Positions 25,194 through 32,989 of a stretch of DNA of 64,000 nt are shown here, piece after piece (positions within the stretch are counted from its first letter, which is position 1; each line of letters opens with the position of its first letter). The stretch is from Inquilinus limosus (GTDB taxonomy: Bacteria; Pseudomonadota; Alphaproteobacteria; DSM-16000; Inquilinaceae). The stretch spans positions 1 to 64,000 of the forward strand of contig NZ_NHON01000030.1 in the NCBI RefSeq assembly GCF_002195995.1, given 5' to 3'. The translations under genes and the position numbers were made by a program. Below the pieces are notes generated by a model. That model did no database searches. It had not been told where the DNA came from and worked only from the letters and a program-made list of their open reading frames with translations.

Positions 25194-26069
25194 TCAGTGC
25201 GCGAAATGCGCGGTGGGCAGGTATCGGGCCCGCAGGCTGTCATGCGTCCCGAAGATCAGCGACAGCAGGTAGAAGCCGCCGGCGGTCAGCACGATGCTGG
25301 GGCCGGAGGGCAGGCTGCCGTGATAGGAGACCAGGAGGCCGGAATAGCCGGACAGGAGCGCCAACCCGGCCGCCCAGGCGAAGAGCGACCACAGCGACCG
25401 GCTCCAGAACCGCGCGGCGGCCGCCGGCAGCATCATCAGCCCGACCACCATCAGGGTGCCGAGCGCCTGGAAGCCGCCGACCAGGTTCAAGACCACCAGC
25501 ATCAGGAAGGCGAAGTGCACCATCGCCCCGACGCCGCCGACCATGCGGAGATAGCCGGGGTCGAAGCATTCCACCACCAGCGGCCGGTACAAGAGCGCCA
25601 GGGCGATCAGCGTCACCGTGGCGATGCCGGCCATCAGCAGCAGCGCCGCGTCGTCGACCGCCAGGATGGTGCCGAACAGCACATGCATCAGGTCGACATT
25701 GCTGCCGCGGGTCGAGACGATCAGCACGCCGGCGGCCAGGGCGATCAGGTAGAAGGCGGCGAAGGACGCGTCCTCGCGCAGCGCCGTGACCCGGGTGACG
25801 GCGCCGGCCAGCAGGGCGACGGCCAGGCCGGCGATCAGCCCGCCCAGCCCCATCGACCACAGCGACAGGCCGGAGACCAGGAAGCCGACCGCGGCGCCCG
25901 GCAGCACCGCATGCGACATGGCATCGCCGACCAGGCTCATCCGCCGCAGCACCAGCAGCACGCCGACCGGGCCGCAGCCCAGCGACAGCGCCAGGCAGGC
26001 CACCAGCGCCCGCTGCATGAAGGCGTAGTCGAGGAAGGGCGTGACCAGGAAGTCCCACACCGCCGTCAC
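25194..26069 (-). CDS. znuB: Zinc ABC transporter permease (ZnuB-like)
   Basis: A 291-residue inner-membrane permease of the ABC-3 metal family, with about eight predicted helices. The conserved GDAMSHAVLPGAAVGFL segment after helix 2 and GFQALGTLMVVGLMMLPAAAARFW near the docking site are clear. The start is GTG, overlapping the ATPase stop as GTGA. The znuA-like gene follows after 19 bases. Confidence 0.88.
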   Translation of the reverse strand: MTAVWDFLVTPFLDYAFMQRALVACLALSLGCGPVGVLLVLRRMSLVGDAMSHAVLPGAAVGFLVSGLSLWSMGLGGLIAGLAVALLAGAVTRVTALREDASFAAFYLIALAAGVLIVSTRGSNVDLMHVLFGTILAVDDAALLLMAGIATVTLIALALLYRPLVVECFDPGYLRMVGGVGAMVHFAFLMLVVLNLVGGFQALGTLMVVGLMMLPAAAARFWSRSLWSLFAWAAGLALLSGYSGLLVSYHGSLPSGPSIVLTAGGFYLLSLIFGTHDSLRARYLPTAHFAH

Positions 26070-26818
26070 GCCGCGCTCCGCACGCAGGCCTCGCCGCGAT
26101 CGGCCCAGGCCTCGGCCATGGCGCGGGCGCGCAGCAGGTTCTCGGCGCACAGCACGTCGCCGGTCGGGCCCCAGCCGATCGGGTCGCGCGCCAGCAGCAG
26201 CGTGTCCGGGCAGACCTCGCGCACCTGGTCCAGGTCGTGCAGCACGGTGATCACCGTGCGGCCCTCGCCGTGCCAGCGGCGGACCACGTCGACCAGGTCG
26301 CGCGTGGTCTTGGCGTCCAGCGCGGTGAACGGCTCGTCCAGCATGATCACCCGCCCGTCCTGCAGCAGCAGCCGGGCGAACAGCACGCGCTGGAACTGCC
26401 CGGCGGAGAGGCTGCCGATCGGCCGCGCCTCGAAGCCGCCGAGGCCGACCGCCTCCAGCGCCTCGGCGGCGCGGCGGCGCAGCTCCTTCGAGGCGCCGCC
26501 GAAGATCCCGGTGCGGGCCCAGCCGCCCAGCAGCACGGTGTCGGCGACCGAGATCGGGAAGCTGCGGTCGATCTCCGCCTGCTGCGGCAGATAGGCGATG
26601 TCGCGCCGGCGCAGGCCGCTGAGGTCGACATGGCCGGACAGCGGCGCCAGCAGGCCGGCGATGGTCTTCAGCAGGGTCGACTTGCCGGCGCCGTTCGGGC
26701 CGACGATGGCGGTCAGCGTCCCCGGCTCGAAGCTGCCGTCGACATGATGCACGGCCGGGTGCCGCTCATAGCCCGCGGTCAGGTTGGCAAGGCGGATACG
26801 GCCCATCGCACTGCTCAT
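26066..26818 (-). CDS. znuC: Zinc ABC transporter ATP-binding protein (ZnuC-like)
   Basis: A 250-residue ATPase of the metal importer family. Walker [13 protein letters not shown]-loop YLPQQAEIDRSFP (the arrangement typical of ZnuC/MntA-type proteins), signature LSAGQFQRVLFAR, Walker B VIMLDEPFTALD and switch His TVLHDLDQV. ATG 26818 overlaps the stop of a small upstream membrane-protein gene; a second ATG at 26806 is possible. Confidence 0.9.
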   Translation of the reverse strand: MSSAMGRIRLANLTAGYERHPAVHHVDGSFEPGTLTAIVGPNGAGKSTLLKTIAGLLAPLSGHVDLSGLRRRDIAYLPQQAEIDRSFPISVADTVLLGGWARTGIFGGASKELRRRAAEALEAVGLGGFEARPIGSLSAGQFQRVLFARLLLQDGRVIMLDEPFTALDAKTTRDLVDVVRRWHGEGRTVITVLHDLDQVREVCPDTLLLARDPIGWGPTGDVLCAENLLRARAMAEAWADRGEACVRSAA

Positions 26819-26979
26819 GCCGCGCCCCCGAACCAGCCCATGGCCCAGGCCACGGCGACCCACAGCACCGCGATCAGCAGGAGGGCGACGAGCAGCCGAG
26901 CCCCGACCGGGGCGGCCAGGGCCGACGGCCCGATCTCCCCGGCCCGGCGGGCGGCGTGGTGGTGATGCGACACGGTCAT
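26815..26979 (-). CDS. Small His-rich membrane peptide leading the zinc importer operon
   Basis: A 54-residue frame: MTVSHHHHAARRAGEIG at the N-terminus (four consecutive histidines), a linker, then one transmembrane helix (LLVALLLIAVLWVAVAWAMG, about 29-48) and a short GWFGGAA tail. Its stop overlaps the znuC-like start by four bases, the same coupling used by the rest of this operon, and it is the first gene after the Zur-type box. No strong ribosome site is seen, which is the main doubt. A role in zinc delivery to the permease or in sensing is suggested by the histidines and position but is inference. Confidence 0.6.
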   Translation of the reverse strand: MTVSHHHHAARRAGEIGPSALAAPVGARLLVALLLIAVLWVAVAWAMGWFGGAA

Positions 26980-27041
26980 GGATCAGCCGATGGCGTGAGA
27001 AGGTCAGGCACCATAGCGCCCGGCGGGCGCGGCACCATTGA

Positions 27042-27057
27042 CGTTAATGTATAACAT
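27042..27057. promoter_or_regulatory. Probable Zur box before the zinc importer operon
   Basis: GTTATACATTAAC on the minus strand (27043-27055) matches the perfect Zur box at 30625 in 9 of 13 positions, with intact outer GTTA/TAAC arms. It lies about 65 bases upstream of the first gene of the operon in an AT-rich island. Zinc-dependent repression by Zur is the likely control. Confidence 0.6.
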
Positions 27058-27124
27058 CTTTGCGCTATCGGAAAGCGGCGGCCGGGCGGATATCGACCAA
27101 GGCACAATAGATCGATCCCTTCCT

Positions 27125-27215
27125 CGTCATGGCGAGGCGCGCAGCGCCGTGGCCATCCAGAGGCCGGTGCGAGCGGCCCTTGGATGGCCACGCCCCTCCG
27201 GGGCTCGCCATGACG
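27125..27215. repeat. Intergenic palindromic repeat, family A copy 4 (inverted)
   Basis: CGTCATGGCGAG to CTCGCCATGACG with inner GTGGCCATCCAG / TGGATGGCCACG. Its left arm filler matches the reverse complement of the right arm filler of the copy at 24164, so it is inserted in the opposite orientation. Confidence 0.85.
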
Positions 27216-27245
27216 GTTCAATATTTCGCGCCGTGGGTTTCGGGA

Positions 27246-27650
27246 TCAATCGCCCGGCTTGCCCGGCAGGTCCTCGAGGTGATGGATCCAGGGCACGGCC
27301 GAGCGGCACCACGCCTGGCGTTTCGGCGCCAGCCGGTCGCGCTGGCGGATGCTGCCCCAGCGGATGCCCCAGATTTCGGCATCGGCCCCCTCGCCGGTGA
27401 CGAACAGCGGCGAGCCGCATTCCGGGCAGAAATACTGCAGCCGCCGGCGGCCGCTGTCGCCGACCTTCACATAGACCTTCGGCTCATGCGCGGTCAGCCG
27501 GATGCGGTCGCACGCCGCGGTCACCGTGACCCGGAAGGGCGAGCCGGTCAGCGCCTGGCAATCGGTGCAGTGGCAGATCCCCACCCGCTCCGGGTCGATC
27601 TCCGCCTCATAGGCGACATGGCCGCAATGGCACCGGCCATCGATCTTCAT
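27246..27650 (-). CDS. GFA-family (CENP-V/DUF636) zinc-binding protein
   Basis: A 134-residue protein of the glutathione-dependent formaldehyde-activating (GFA/CENP-V) fold. The zinc cysteines are complete: RCHCGHV, ICHCTDC and YFCPECGSPLF. Most such proteins are annotated as formaldehyde-activating, but that activity is doubtful for many members, so a general role in thiol or aldehyde chemistry is the most that can be said. ATG 27650 is preferred, with GGAGG nine bases upstream. It sits inside the zinc-related region, perhaps by chance. Confidence 0.88.
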   Translation of the reverse strand: MKIDGRCHCGHVAYEAEIDPERVGICHCTDCQALTGSPFRVTVTAACDRIRLTAHEPKVYVKVGDSGRRRLQYFCPECGSPLFVTGEGADAEIWGIRWGSIRQRDRLAPKRQAWCRSAVPWIHHLEDLPGKPGD

Positions 27651-27685
27651 CACCACAAGCCTCCAGCGCCGCGCCCTCTCCGGGC

Positions 27686-28201
27686 CTAGAGCGCCGCCGC
27701 CTGCCCGATCAGATAGGTGTCGGCGAAGGTCGCCCCGCTGCGGATCGGGCTGGCCTTGGGACCATAGACCATCTCGGGTGTCAGGACCTTGCCGATGTCG
27801 TCCGGGCTGGCGGAGGCGGCATAGCCGAGGATATAGGCGCCGTTGTATTCATAGGCCCGGGTTGCGGTGCCGCCCTCGATCCAGGTCCAGTACGTCATGC
27901 AGACGATGAAGGCCTTCGCCCCCTGCGCCTGCAGATTGGCGATGATCGCCGGCTCATTGTTCCGCAGCCAGACCTTCAGGGCGTGGCTCAGCCCCTTCTC
28001 ATTGAGGGTCTCCATCCCCTGCAGCATCAGGCCGGCGACGTTTCCCATCGTCTGGGCGCGGCTGAAATAGCGGTTCTGGTCCGGCCCGGTGCCATAGTCG
28101 AAGGACGGGCCGCGCCCCATGCGCTTGGGCCGCGGGATCAGCGCGTAGGCATCGATCTGCTGCAGCGTCAGGCGCGGTGTCTCGGCGGACAGGCTCGGCA
28201 T
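27686..28201 (-). CDS. Hypothetical protein, 171 residues
   Basis: A soluble protein starting MPSLSAETPRLTLQQIDAYA with GAGGAG just upstream of the ATG. It contains an aromatic, Gly-rich middle (FIVCMTYWTWIEGGTATRAY, YNGAYILGYAASASPDDIGK) and GKVLTPEMVYGPKAS. I do not recognise the family. It is followed after 35 bases by the GFA-family gene on the same strand and preceded by a 95-base gap from the COG0523 operon. Confidence 0.7.
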   Translation of the reverse strand: MPSLSAETPRLTLQQIDAYALIPRPKRMGRGPSFDYGTGPDQNRYFSRAQTMGNVAGLMLQGMETLNEKGLSHALKVWLRNNEPAIIANLQAQGAKAFIVCMTYWTWIEGGTATRAYEYNGAYILGYAASASPDDIGKVLTPEMVYGPKASPIRSGATFADTYLIGQAAAL

Positions 28202-28296
28202 GGGCTCCTCGCAACGGCCAGGGCACGAAAAGGGCTCGCATCGCAGGAACACATCCCGGTTGTGCCGGTTCCGCCTGATCGCGCCCCGCCTGGTGA

Positions 28297-28608
28297 CTAT
28301 GCGGCCTCCGACGCCCTCAGGCGATCCAGCACCACCCGCTTCAGAGCCGGCGGGATGCGATGCGGCGACGGCCAGTCGACCGACAATCCCAGGGCGGCGC
28401 ATTCGGCAGCGATCTGGCGCCCGTTCTCGTAGCGCAGCTGGCCGATCCTGGGCAGCGCATCGACATATCGATGGTCGAAGGGCTGGCCGGACTGCGCCTC
28501 GCGGAAGCCGTGGTGGAAATCGGGATGGCCCAGCACCCGCCGCGCCTCGGGCCAGTGCCGGGCCCGTCGCGTGGCAACATCGGACGGATCGATTGAGCCG
28601 GGCCTCAC
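28297..28608 (-). CDS. 103-residue protein coupled to the WD40 gene
   Basis: The start GTG overlaps the WD40 stop as GTGA, giving [20 protein letters not shown] and so on. The protein is His-rich in its middle (LGHPDFHHGFREAQ, PFDHRYVDALPRIGQLRYE) and ends with a basic helix ALKRVVLDRLRASEAA. I recognise no family. It is the third gene of the Zur-box operon COG0523-WD40-this gene, so a link to zinc handling is plausible. The tight coupling argues that it is real. Confidence 0.6.
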   Translation of the reverse strand: MRPGSIDPSDVATRRARHWPEARRVLGHPDFHHGFREAQSGQPFDHRYVDALPRIGQLRYENGRQIAAECAALGLSVDWPSPHRIPPALKRVVLDRLRASEAA

Positions 28609-29633
28609 GGCCGCAGGTCGACCAGCGTCGCCCGGCCGCCGGCATCGCCCGCCGCCAGCCAGCAGCCGTCGGGGGAGAAGGCCAGCGCCTCCACCGCCGC
28701 GCCGTTCGGCCGCAGCACCGGGACATAGCCGCTGCCGTCCAGCGGCATCAGCGCCACGAACCCGTCCTTGGCGCCCGCCGCCGCGACCGGCAGCAGCGGA
28801 TGCGCCGCCACCCGGGTGATCGGCACGCCGCGGGTCCAGCCGCTTTCGCTGGCGGTGCCGCCCATCGGGCCGCCGTGGCCGGTGAAGCGCCAGGACACCA
28901 CGCCCTCGGAGCCGGAGGTCAGCAGCGCCTTGCCGCCATTGGCCCAGGCCAGCGACCGCGGCTTGGTCGGATAGCCCGGCATCTGCATGTGCACGCCGTC
29001 CGACAGGCGCCAGGCATGCAGCGCCCTCTCCTGCATCGCCGAGACCACGAAGCGCGAGCGCGGATGCCACACGACCGCGAGATGCCCCCCCTGCCAGGCG
29101 TAGAGCCTGGCTGCCCATGTGCGCTTACGCGGCGACCAGACGGTGACGCCCCCGTAATGCGCCGCGGCGATGCGCCGGCCGCGCGGGTCGAAGGCGGCGC
29201 CATCCAGCCCGGCCGGCCCCCGCAGCTGGGTGACGGGCGTTCCATCCCCGTCGAACACCAGCACCTCGCTGCCGGCGACGGCCAGGCACCGGCCGGTGGC
29301 GGGCGCGGCGTCGACGGCGCTGATCCAGCGGCCGGACTCCGCGGTGATCTCCACCAGTGTCCCGTCCGGCGCGACGCGCAGCAGCCGGCCGTCATCGCCG
29401 CCGCTGAGGAACCCGCCCGCGGCATCCGGCGCCAGCGCCAGCACGGCGCCGCGATGCGCCGGCACGGTGACAGCCTCGGCCCCGCCCGGCAGCGCCAGGC
29501 GGATGGTGCCGTCGCCGAGGCCGAAGGCCAGGTAGCCGGCGGCGTCGAAGGCGGCCGCGACCACCGGCGCCGGCCAGGCCCAGACTATGCCCTTCTCCTC
29601 CGCCAGGGCCTTCGGCGGCAGCAGCAGGCTCAT
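28605..29633 (-). CDS. WD40-repeat protein of the COG0523 operon
   Basis: A 342-residue beta-propeller protein with about seven WD40-like repeats (for example [79 protein letters not shown]). No signal peptide, so cytosolic. Its ATG overlaps the stop of the COG0523 GTPase gene. WD40 genes directly after COG0523 genes recur in alphaproteobacterial zinc regulons, suggesting that the propeller is a partner of the GTPase, but its role is unknown. Confidence 0.85.
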   Translation of the reverse strand: MSLLLPPKALAEEKGIVWAWPAPVVAAAFDAAGYLAFGLGDGTIRLALPGGAEAVTVPAHRGAVLALAPDAAGGFLSGGDDGRLLRVAPDGTLVEITAESGRWISAVDAAPATGRCLAVAGSEVLVFDGDGTPVTQLRGPAGLDGAAFDPRGRRIAAAHYGGVTVWSPRKRTWAARLYAWQGGHLAVVWHPRSRFVVSAMQERALHAWRLSDGVHMQMPGYPTKPRSLAWANGGKALLTSGSEGVVSWRFTGHGGPMGGTASESGWTRGVPITRVAAHPLLPVAAAGAKDGFVALMPLDGSGYVPVLRPNGAAVEALAFSPDGCWLAAGDAGGRATLVDLRP

Positions 29634-30595
29634 GCGGCGGCGCAGCCCTCGAAGCCGGCGCGCAGCACCGCGGCATCGAGGTTGCGGCCGATCAGCACCA
29701 GCCGGCTCTCGCGCTTCTGGCCGGGCCGCCAGGCCGGGGCGAAATCGCCCTCCTGCAGCATGTGCACGCCCTGGAACACGAAGGGCCGGTCCTCGCCGGC
29801 GAAGGCGAGGATGCCCTTGCTGCGCAGGATGTCGGCGCCGCGGATCGCCAGCAGCATGCCGATCCAGTCGACGAAGCGGCGGCCGTCCAGCGGCCGGTCG
29901 ATCCGGAACGAGACGCTGCCGACGCCCTCGTCATGCTCGTGGTGATGGCGGCCGTGGCTGTCGAGCAGGTCGGGCTCGAGCGCCAGCAGCCGGTCGAGGT
30001 CGAAGGCGCCGTCCAGCACGGTGCCGAGATCGGCGTCGCAGCGCCGGGTGCGGATCAGCCGCGCCACCGGGTTGATGGCGCGCAGCCGCGCCTCCACCGT
30101 CGCCAGCCCGGCCTCGTCCGCCAGGTCGGTCTTGTTCACCAGGAGGGTGTCGGCGAAGGCCACCTGCTCCTCCGCCTCGTCGCTGTCGGCCAGCCGCGCC
30201 TCGATGTTGCGGGCGTCGACCACGGTGACGATCGAATCCAGCGCGGTGCGCTCGCGCACCTCGTCATCGACCAGGAAGGTCTGCGCCACCGGCGCCGGGT
30301 CGGCCAGACCCGTGGTCTCGACCAGGATGCGGTCGAAGCCGCCGGCCCGCTTCATCAGCCCGCCGATGATCCGGATCAGGTCGCCGCGCACCGAGCAGCA
30401 CAGGCAGCCATTGTTCAGCGCGAACACCTCCTCGTCGACGCCGACCACCAGGTCGCCGTCGATGCCGATCTCGCCGAACTCGTTGACGATCACGGCATAG
30501 CGCCGGCCATGCGCCTCCGACAGGATGCGGTTCAGCAGCGTCGTCTTGCCGGCGCCGAGAGTGCCGGTCAGCAGGGTGACGGGGATGCGGGACAT
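29630..30595 (-). CDS. COG0523 GTPase, putative zinc metallochaperone
   Basis: A 321-residue G3E-family GTPase. Walker A GTLGAGKT (11-18), the metal-binding CxCC motif GCLCC (Cys 64, 66, 67), Walker B-like VETTGLADP and base-recognition NKTD are intact, and a His/Asp-rich loop ([11 protein letters not shown]) lies near residue 215. The C-terminal CobW_C domain contains [20 protein letters not shown]. The CobW name is sometimes given, but the Zur box overlapping its promoter points to the zinc-chaperone branch that feeds zinc to client enzymes under starvation. First gene of a three-gene operon. Confidence 0.9.
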   Translation of the reverse strand: MSRIPVTLLTGTLGAGKTTLLNRILSEAHGRRYAVIVNEFGEIGIDGDLVVGVDEEVFALNNGCLCCSVRGDLIRIIGGLMKRAGGFDRILVETTGLADPAPVAQTFLVDDEVRERTALDSIVTVVDARNIEARLADSDEAEEQVAFADTLLVNKTDLADEAGLATVEARLRAINPVARLIRTRRCDADLGTVLDGAFDLDRLLALEPDLLDSHGRHHHEHDEGVGSVSFRIDRPLDGRRFVDWIGMLLAIRGADILRSKGILAFAGEDRPFVFQGVHMLQEGDFAPAWRPGQKRESRLVLIGRNLDAAVLRAGFEGCAAA

Positions 30596-30624
30596 GGGAA
30601 GGCCTCGGGCTTCAGGAATTTAAT

Positions 30625-30639
30625 TGTTATTATATAACA
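30625..30639. promoter_or_regulatory. Zur box overlapping the COG0523 promoter
   Basis: TGTTATTATATAACA, a perfect palindrome (6-base arms, 3-base centre) that matches the alphaproteobacterial Zur consensus. On the minus strand a TATAAT -10 (30634-30629) lies inside it, with CTTGCA 16 bases upstream as the -35. Repression by zinc-loaded Zur is expected. The same box lies 160 bases upstream of the divergent metallo-beta-lactamase-like gene. Confidence 0.85.
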
Positions 30640-30799
30640 TATTGGAAAGATGCAAGCCTGTCGCCGGATGGCCGCCGGGATGCTATGGACGAAGCTGCAT
30701 CCGGCCGCCCATCTGGCATCGCGCCCCAGAATCGCCCAGATTCTCCGCGAGGGACGATGCCGGGCGGCCGACCGGCCGTCCCGTCACCCGAGGACCGAC

Positions 30800-31582
30800 A
30801 TGCCCGTTCCCGCCCCGTCCCGCCGCGCCTTCCTGCATGGCTGCGCCGCCGGCCTGTCCCTGGCGCTGATTCGGCCGGCGCTGGCCCAGGACGCGGAGAC
30901 GCCGCCGCCGCTGGGCTTCCGCGAACTGACCGACGGCATCTGGCTGCACACCAGCTGGCGGAAGGGCGACCAGGGCTGGATTCCGTCCAACGGCCTGGCG
31001 CTGATCGGGCCCGAGGAGGCGCTGCTGATCGACGGCGCCTGGACGCCGGCGCAGACCGTGGCGCTGCTGGAACGGGTGGCGCAGGCCGCGCCGAACCGGC
31101 CGGTCAACCTGGTGGTGACGCATGCGCATGACGACCGGCTGGCCGGGCTGGCGGCAGTGCATGCCCGCGGCGGCTGGTCGCTGGGCCGCGACGAGACGGT
31201 GAAGGAGGCGGCCGGCACCGCCACGATCCAGCGCAGCTGGAGCGGCGAGTCGACCACGGTCACCGGCGGCGGCCGCGCGGTCGAGCTGTTCTATCCCGGC
31301 CCGGCGGACACCCGCGACAACACGGTGGCCTTCCTGCCGGACAGCGCCCTGCTGTTCGGCGGCTGCATGGTCCGGGGGGCAGAGCAGGCCAATCTGGTCA
31401 GCACCCCCGACTCCGACATCTGCCGCTGGCCGCAATCGGTCGAGGCGGTGATCGCCCGCTACGGCAAAGCGGCGAAGACCGTGGTGCCGGACCAGGGCGA
31501 ACCCGGTGACGCCGGGCTGCTGACCCACACCCACCAGCTGGCCAAGGCCGAGGCGGCGAAGAGCTGCAGCCCTGCGGGATAA
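30800..31582 (+). CDS. Class B1 metallo-beta-lactamase-like exported protein with altered zinc ligands
   Basis: A 260-residue exported protein. The N-terminus SRRAFLHGCAAGLSLALIRP looks like a Tat signal, cleaved near ALAQD. The sequence follows class B1 metallo-beta-lactamases: IDGAWTPAQ, THAHDDRLAG (H108, H110, D112), YPGPADTRDN, LFGGCMVRG (C189) and VVPDQGEPG. Compared with BcII-type enzymes, the third His of the Zn1 site is Asp (D170) and the last His of the Zn2 site is Gln (Q232). Beta-lactam hydrolysis is therefore uncertain. Its promoter region is shared with the Zur-controlled COG0523 operon. ATG 30800 follows GAGGA. Confidence 0.85.
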   Translation: MPVPAPSRRAFLHGCAAGLSLALIRPALAQDAETPPPLGFRELTDGIWLHTSWRKGDQGWIPSNGLALIGPEEALLIDGAWTPAQTVALLERVAQAAPNRPVNLVVTHAHDDRLAGLAAVHARGGWSLGRDETVKEAAGTATIQRSWSGESTTVTGGGRAVELFYPGPADTRDNTVAFLPDSALLFGGCMVRGAEQANLVSTPDSDICRWPQSVEAVIARYGKAAKTVVPDQGEPGDAGLLTHTHQLAKAEAAKSCSPAG

Positions 31583-31647
31583 GTCGGCTTCGGGCGCTAT
31601 CGCATTGCCCTTGCCGCTTGCTGGACCTTTGCACGCCTCCATTCCTC

Positions 31648-31739
31648 ACCGTCATTGCGAGGAGGCGAAGCCGACGAAGCAATCCAGGGGCCGGTGCGCA
31701 CCGGCCCCTGGATTGCTTCGCTGCGCTCGCAATGACGGT
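31648..31739. repeat. Intergenic palindromic repeat, family B copy 1
   Basis: ACCGTCATTGCGAG to CTCGCAATGACGGT with inner GAAGCAATCCAGGGGCCGGTG against CACCGGCCCCTGGATTGCTTC. Same architecture as family A, but ATTGC/GCAAT replaces ATGGC/GCCAT at every paired position. Located between the convergent metallo-beta-lactamase-like gene and zur. Confidence 0.85.
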
Positions 31740-31818
31740 GCTGGAGTTCTGAGAAGCTCGCGCAAACGGCAGAGGCCACCCGCCTCTACGCTCACGACCA
31801 CTTTCGTCCGACAGGACC

Positions 31819-32316
31819 CTACCCGGCGGCCACCGCGTTGGCCGCGCAGTCGCGGCAGCGGCCCAGGATCTCGATGGTGCGGCTGTCGGCGACGAAGCCG
31901 ATGCGCCCGGTCCAGGCCTCGATCAGCCCGTCCACCGCGGGATCGGTGATCTCCTCCACCCGGCCGCAGTCGCGGCAGATGGCGAATTGCGCCGGATGGG
32001 TGTGGTGGTGGTCCGGCCCGCCGCAGGCCACATAGGCGTTGAGCGATTCGATCCGGTGCACCAGCCCGCGATCGAGCAGCCCCTTCAGCGCCCGGTACAC
32101 CACCGGGGGCGCGGTGATGCCGTCGCCCTTCATCTCGCGCAGGATGTCGTAGGCGCTGGCCGGCTCGGCGCTGGCCCGCACCAGGTCCAGCACCCGCTGC
32201 TGCCAGTGCGACAGGCCGGCCCGCGGGGGCCGGCCGCGGCGGGCCGGACCGGTCGCCGCCTTGGATGCCGGCTTGCCCTTCGGCGCCGCCGGCGCGCCTT
32301 CCAGCTTCTGTCTCAT
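31819..32316 (-). CDS. zur: Fur-family zinc uptake regulator
   Basis: A 165-residue Fur-family repressor. After a basic, alanine-rich extension (about 1-35) comes the winged helix (LSHWQQRVLDLVRASAEPASAYDILREMK), then the regulatory metal region GGPDHHHTHPAQFAICRDCGRVEEI and a second cysteine pair CRDC near the C-terminus (structural zinc). The HHHTH cluster and spacing are those of Zur rather than Fur or Irr. It should repress the zinc importer and COG0523 operons through the boxes at 27042 and 30625. ATG 32316 chosen; further upstream starts would lengthen a disordered region. Confidence 0.88.
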   Translation of the reverse strand: MRQKLEGAPAAPKGKPASKAATGPARRGRPPRAGLSHWQQRVLDLVRASAEPASAYDILREMKGDGITAPPVVYRALKGLLDRGLVHRIESLNAYVACGGPDHHHTHPAQFAICRDCGRVEEITDPAVDGLIEAWTGRIGFVADSRTIEILGRCRDCAANAVAAG

Positions 32317-32366
32317 GCGCCGAGTGATAGCATGCGCCCCATCCCCAACGCCACGCCCTGCCCGAC

Positions 32367-32394
32367 CTTGAAACCGACCGGTCACCCCCCATTT
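32367..32394 (+). promoter_or_regulatory. Sigma-32 (RpoH) promoter of hsp20
   Basis: CTTGAAA at 32367-32373 and CCCCATTT at 32387-32394, separated by 13 bases, match the heat-shock sigma factor consensus. Transcription would start near 32400, leaving a structured leader of about 100 bases before the Hsp20 gene. Confidence 0.8.
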
Positions 32395-32502
32395 CCTCTT
32401 TAACGAGAGTGGGGATGCCGCGTGGGCCCCGCTCCGCAGGCGCCGGGGAACCGGGCCGCCCGAGCCGGGGGTTCCGGCAGCTCGCTCTCAGGAGGAGTGA
32501 CC

Positions 32503-32967
32503 ATGACGCGGGTGTCGCTGTTCAACAGCCCGCTCCTGCTCGGCTTCGAGCAGTTCGAGCGGACACTGGACCGCATCGGCCGGACGCCGAGCGACGGGTA
32601 TCCGCCCTACAACATCGAGCAGCTCGGCGAGGACCAGCTGCGCATCACCCTGGCGGTCGCCGGCTTCACGGATGCCGACCTGACGGTGCAGATCGAGGAC
32701 AACCAGCTGGTCGTCCGCGGCAAGCAGACCGACGACAAGGAGCGCGTGTTCCTGCATCGCGGCATCGCCGCCCGCCAGTTCCAGCGCGCCTTCGTGCTGG
32801 CCGAGGGCATCGAGGTGACGGGGGCCTCGCTCGACAACGGGCTCCTCAACATCGATCTCCGCCGGCCGGTGCCGGAGAGCAAGGTCCGGACCATCGCCAT
32901 CAATCGTTCCGCGGGCAAACCCAACGGCAAGACCGCGATCGACGTCTCGACCGACGTCGAAGGGTGA
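32503..32967 (+). CDS. Small heat-shock protein, Hsp20/IbpA-like
   Basis: A 154-residue alpha-crystallin-domain chaperone that holds unfolded proteins until refolding. N-terminal SLFNSPLLLGFEQFERTLDR and YPPYNIEQLGEDQLRITLAV are typical of the IbpA/HspH group of alphaproteobacteria; the domain contains LVVRGKQTDDKERVFLHRGI and ends with GLLNIDLRRPVPE. AGGAGGA lies just before the ATG. Heat control by the sigma-32 promoter at 32367 is expected; a possible RNA thermometer in the leader is described in the findings. The DUF1150 gene follows. Confidence 0.92.
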   Translation: MTRVSLFNSPLLLGFEQFERTLDRIGRTPSDGYPPYNIEQLGEDQLRITLAVAGFTDADLTVQIEDNQLVVRGKQTDDKERVFLHRGIAARQFQRAFVLAEGIEVTGASLDNGLLNIDLRRPVPESKVRTIAINRSAGKPNGKTAIDVSTDVEG

Positions 32968-32989
32968 ACCGAAACACCTGGTGACCATC

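Noticed and set aside
24473-26594. Long plus-strand frames across the zinc importer
   Set aside because: Complementary-strand shadows of znuA/B/C-like genes.
27246-27650. Formaldehyde-activating enzyme as a firm function
   Set aside because: The GFA fold and zinc cysteines are clear, but that activity is doubtful for most family members and nothing nearby supports it.
30800-31582. Straightforward annotation as an antibiotic-resistance beta-lactamase
   Set aside because: Two of six class B1 zinc ligands are replaced (His to Asp, His to Gln), so hydrolysis cannot be assumed.
31605-31949. A 114-codon plus-strand frame
   Set aside because: It reads through the family B repeat and antisense to zur; no ribosome site or family resemblance.
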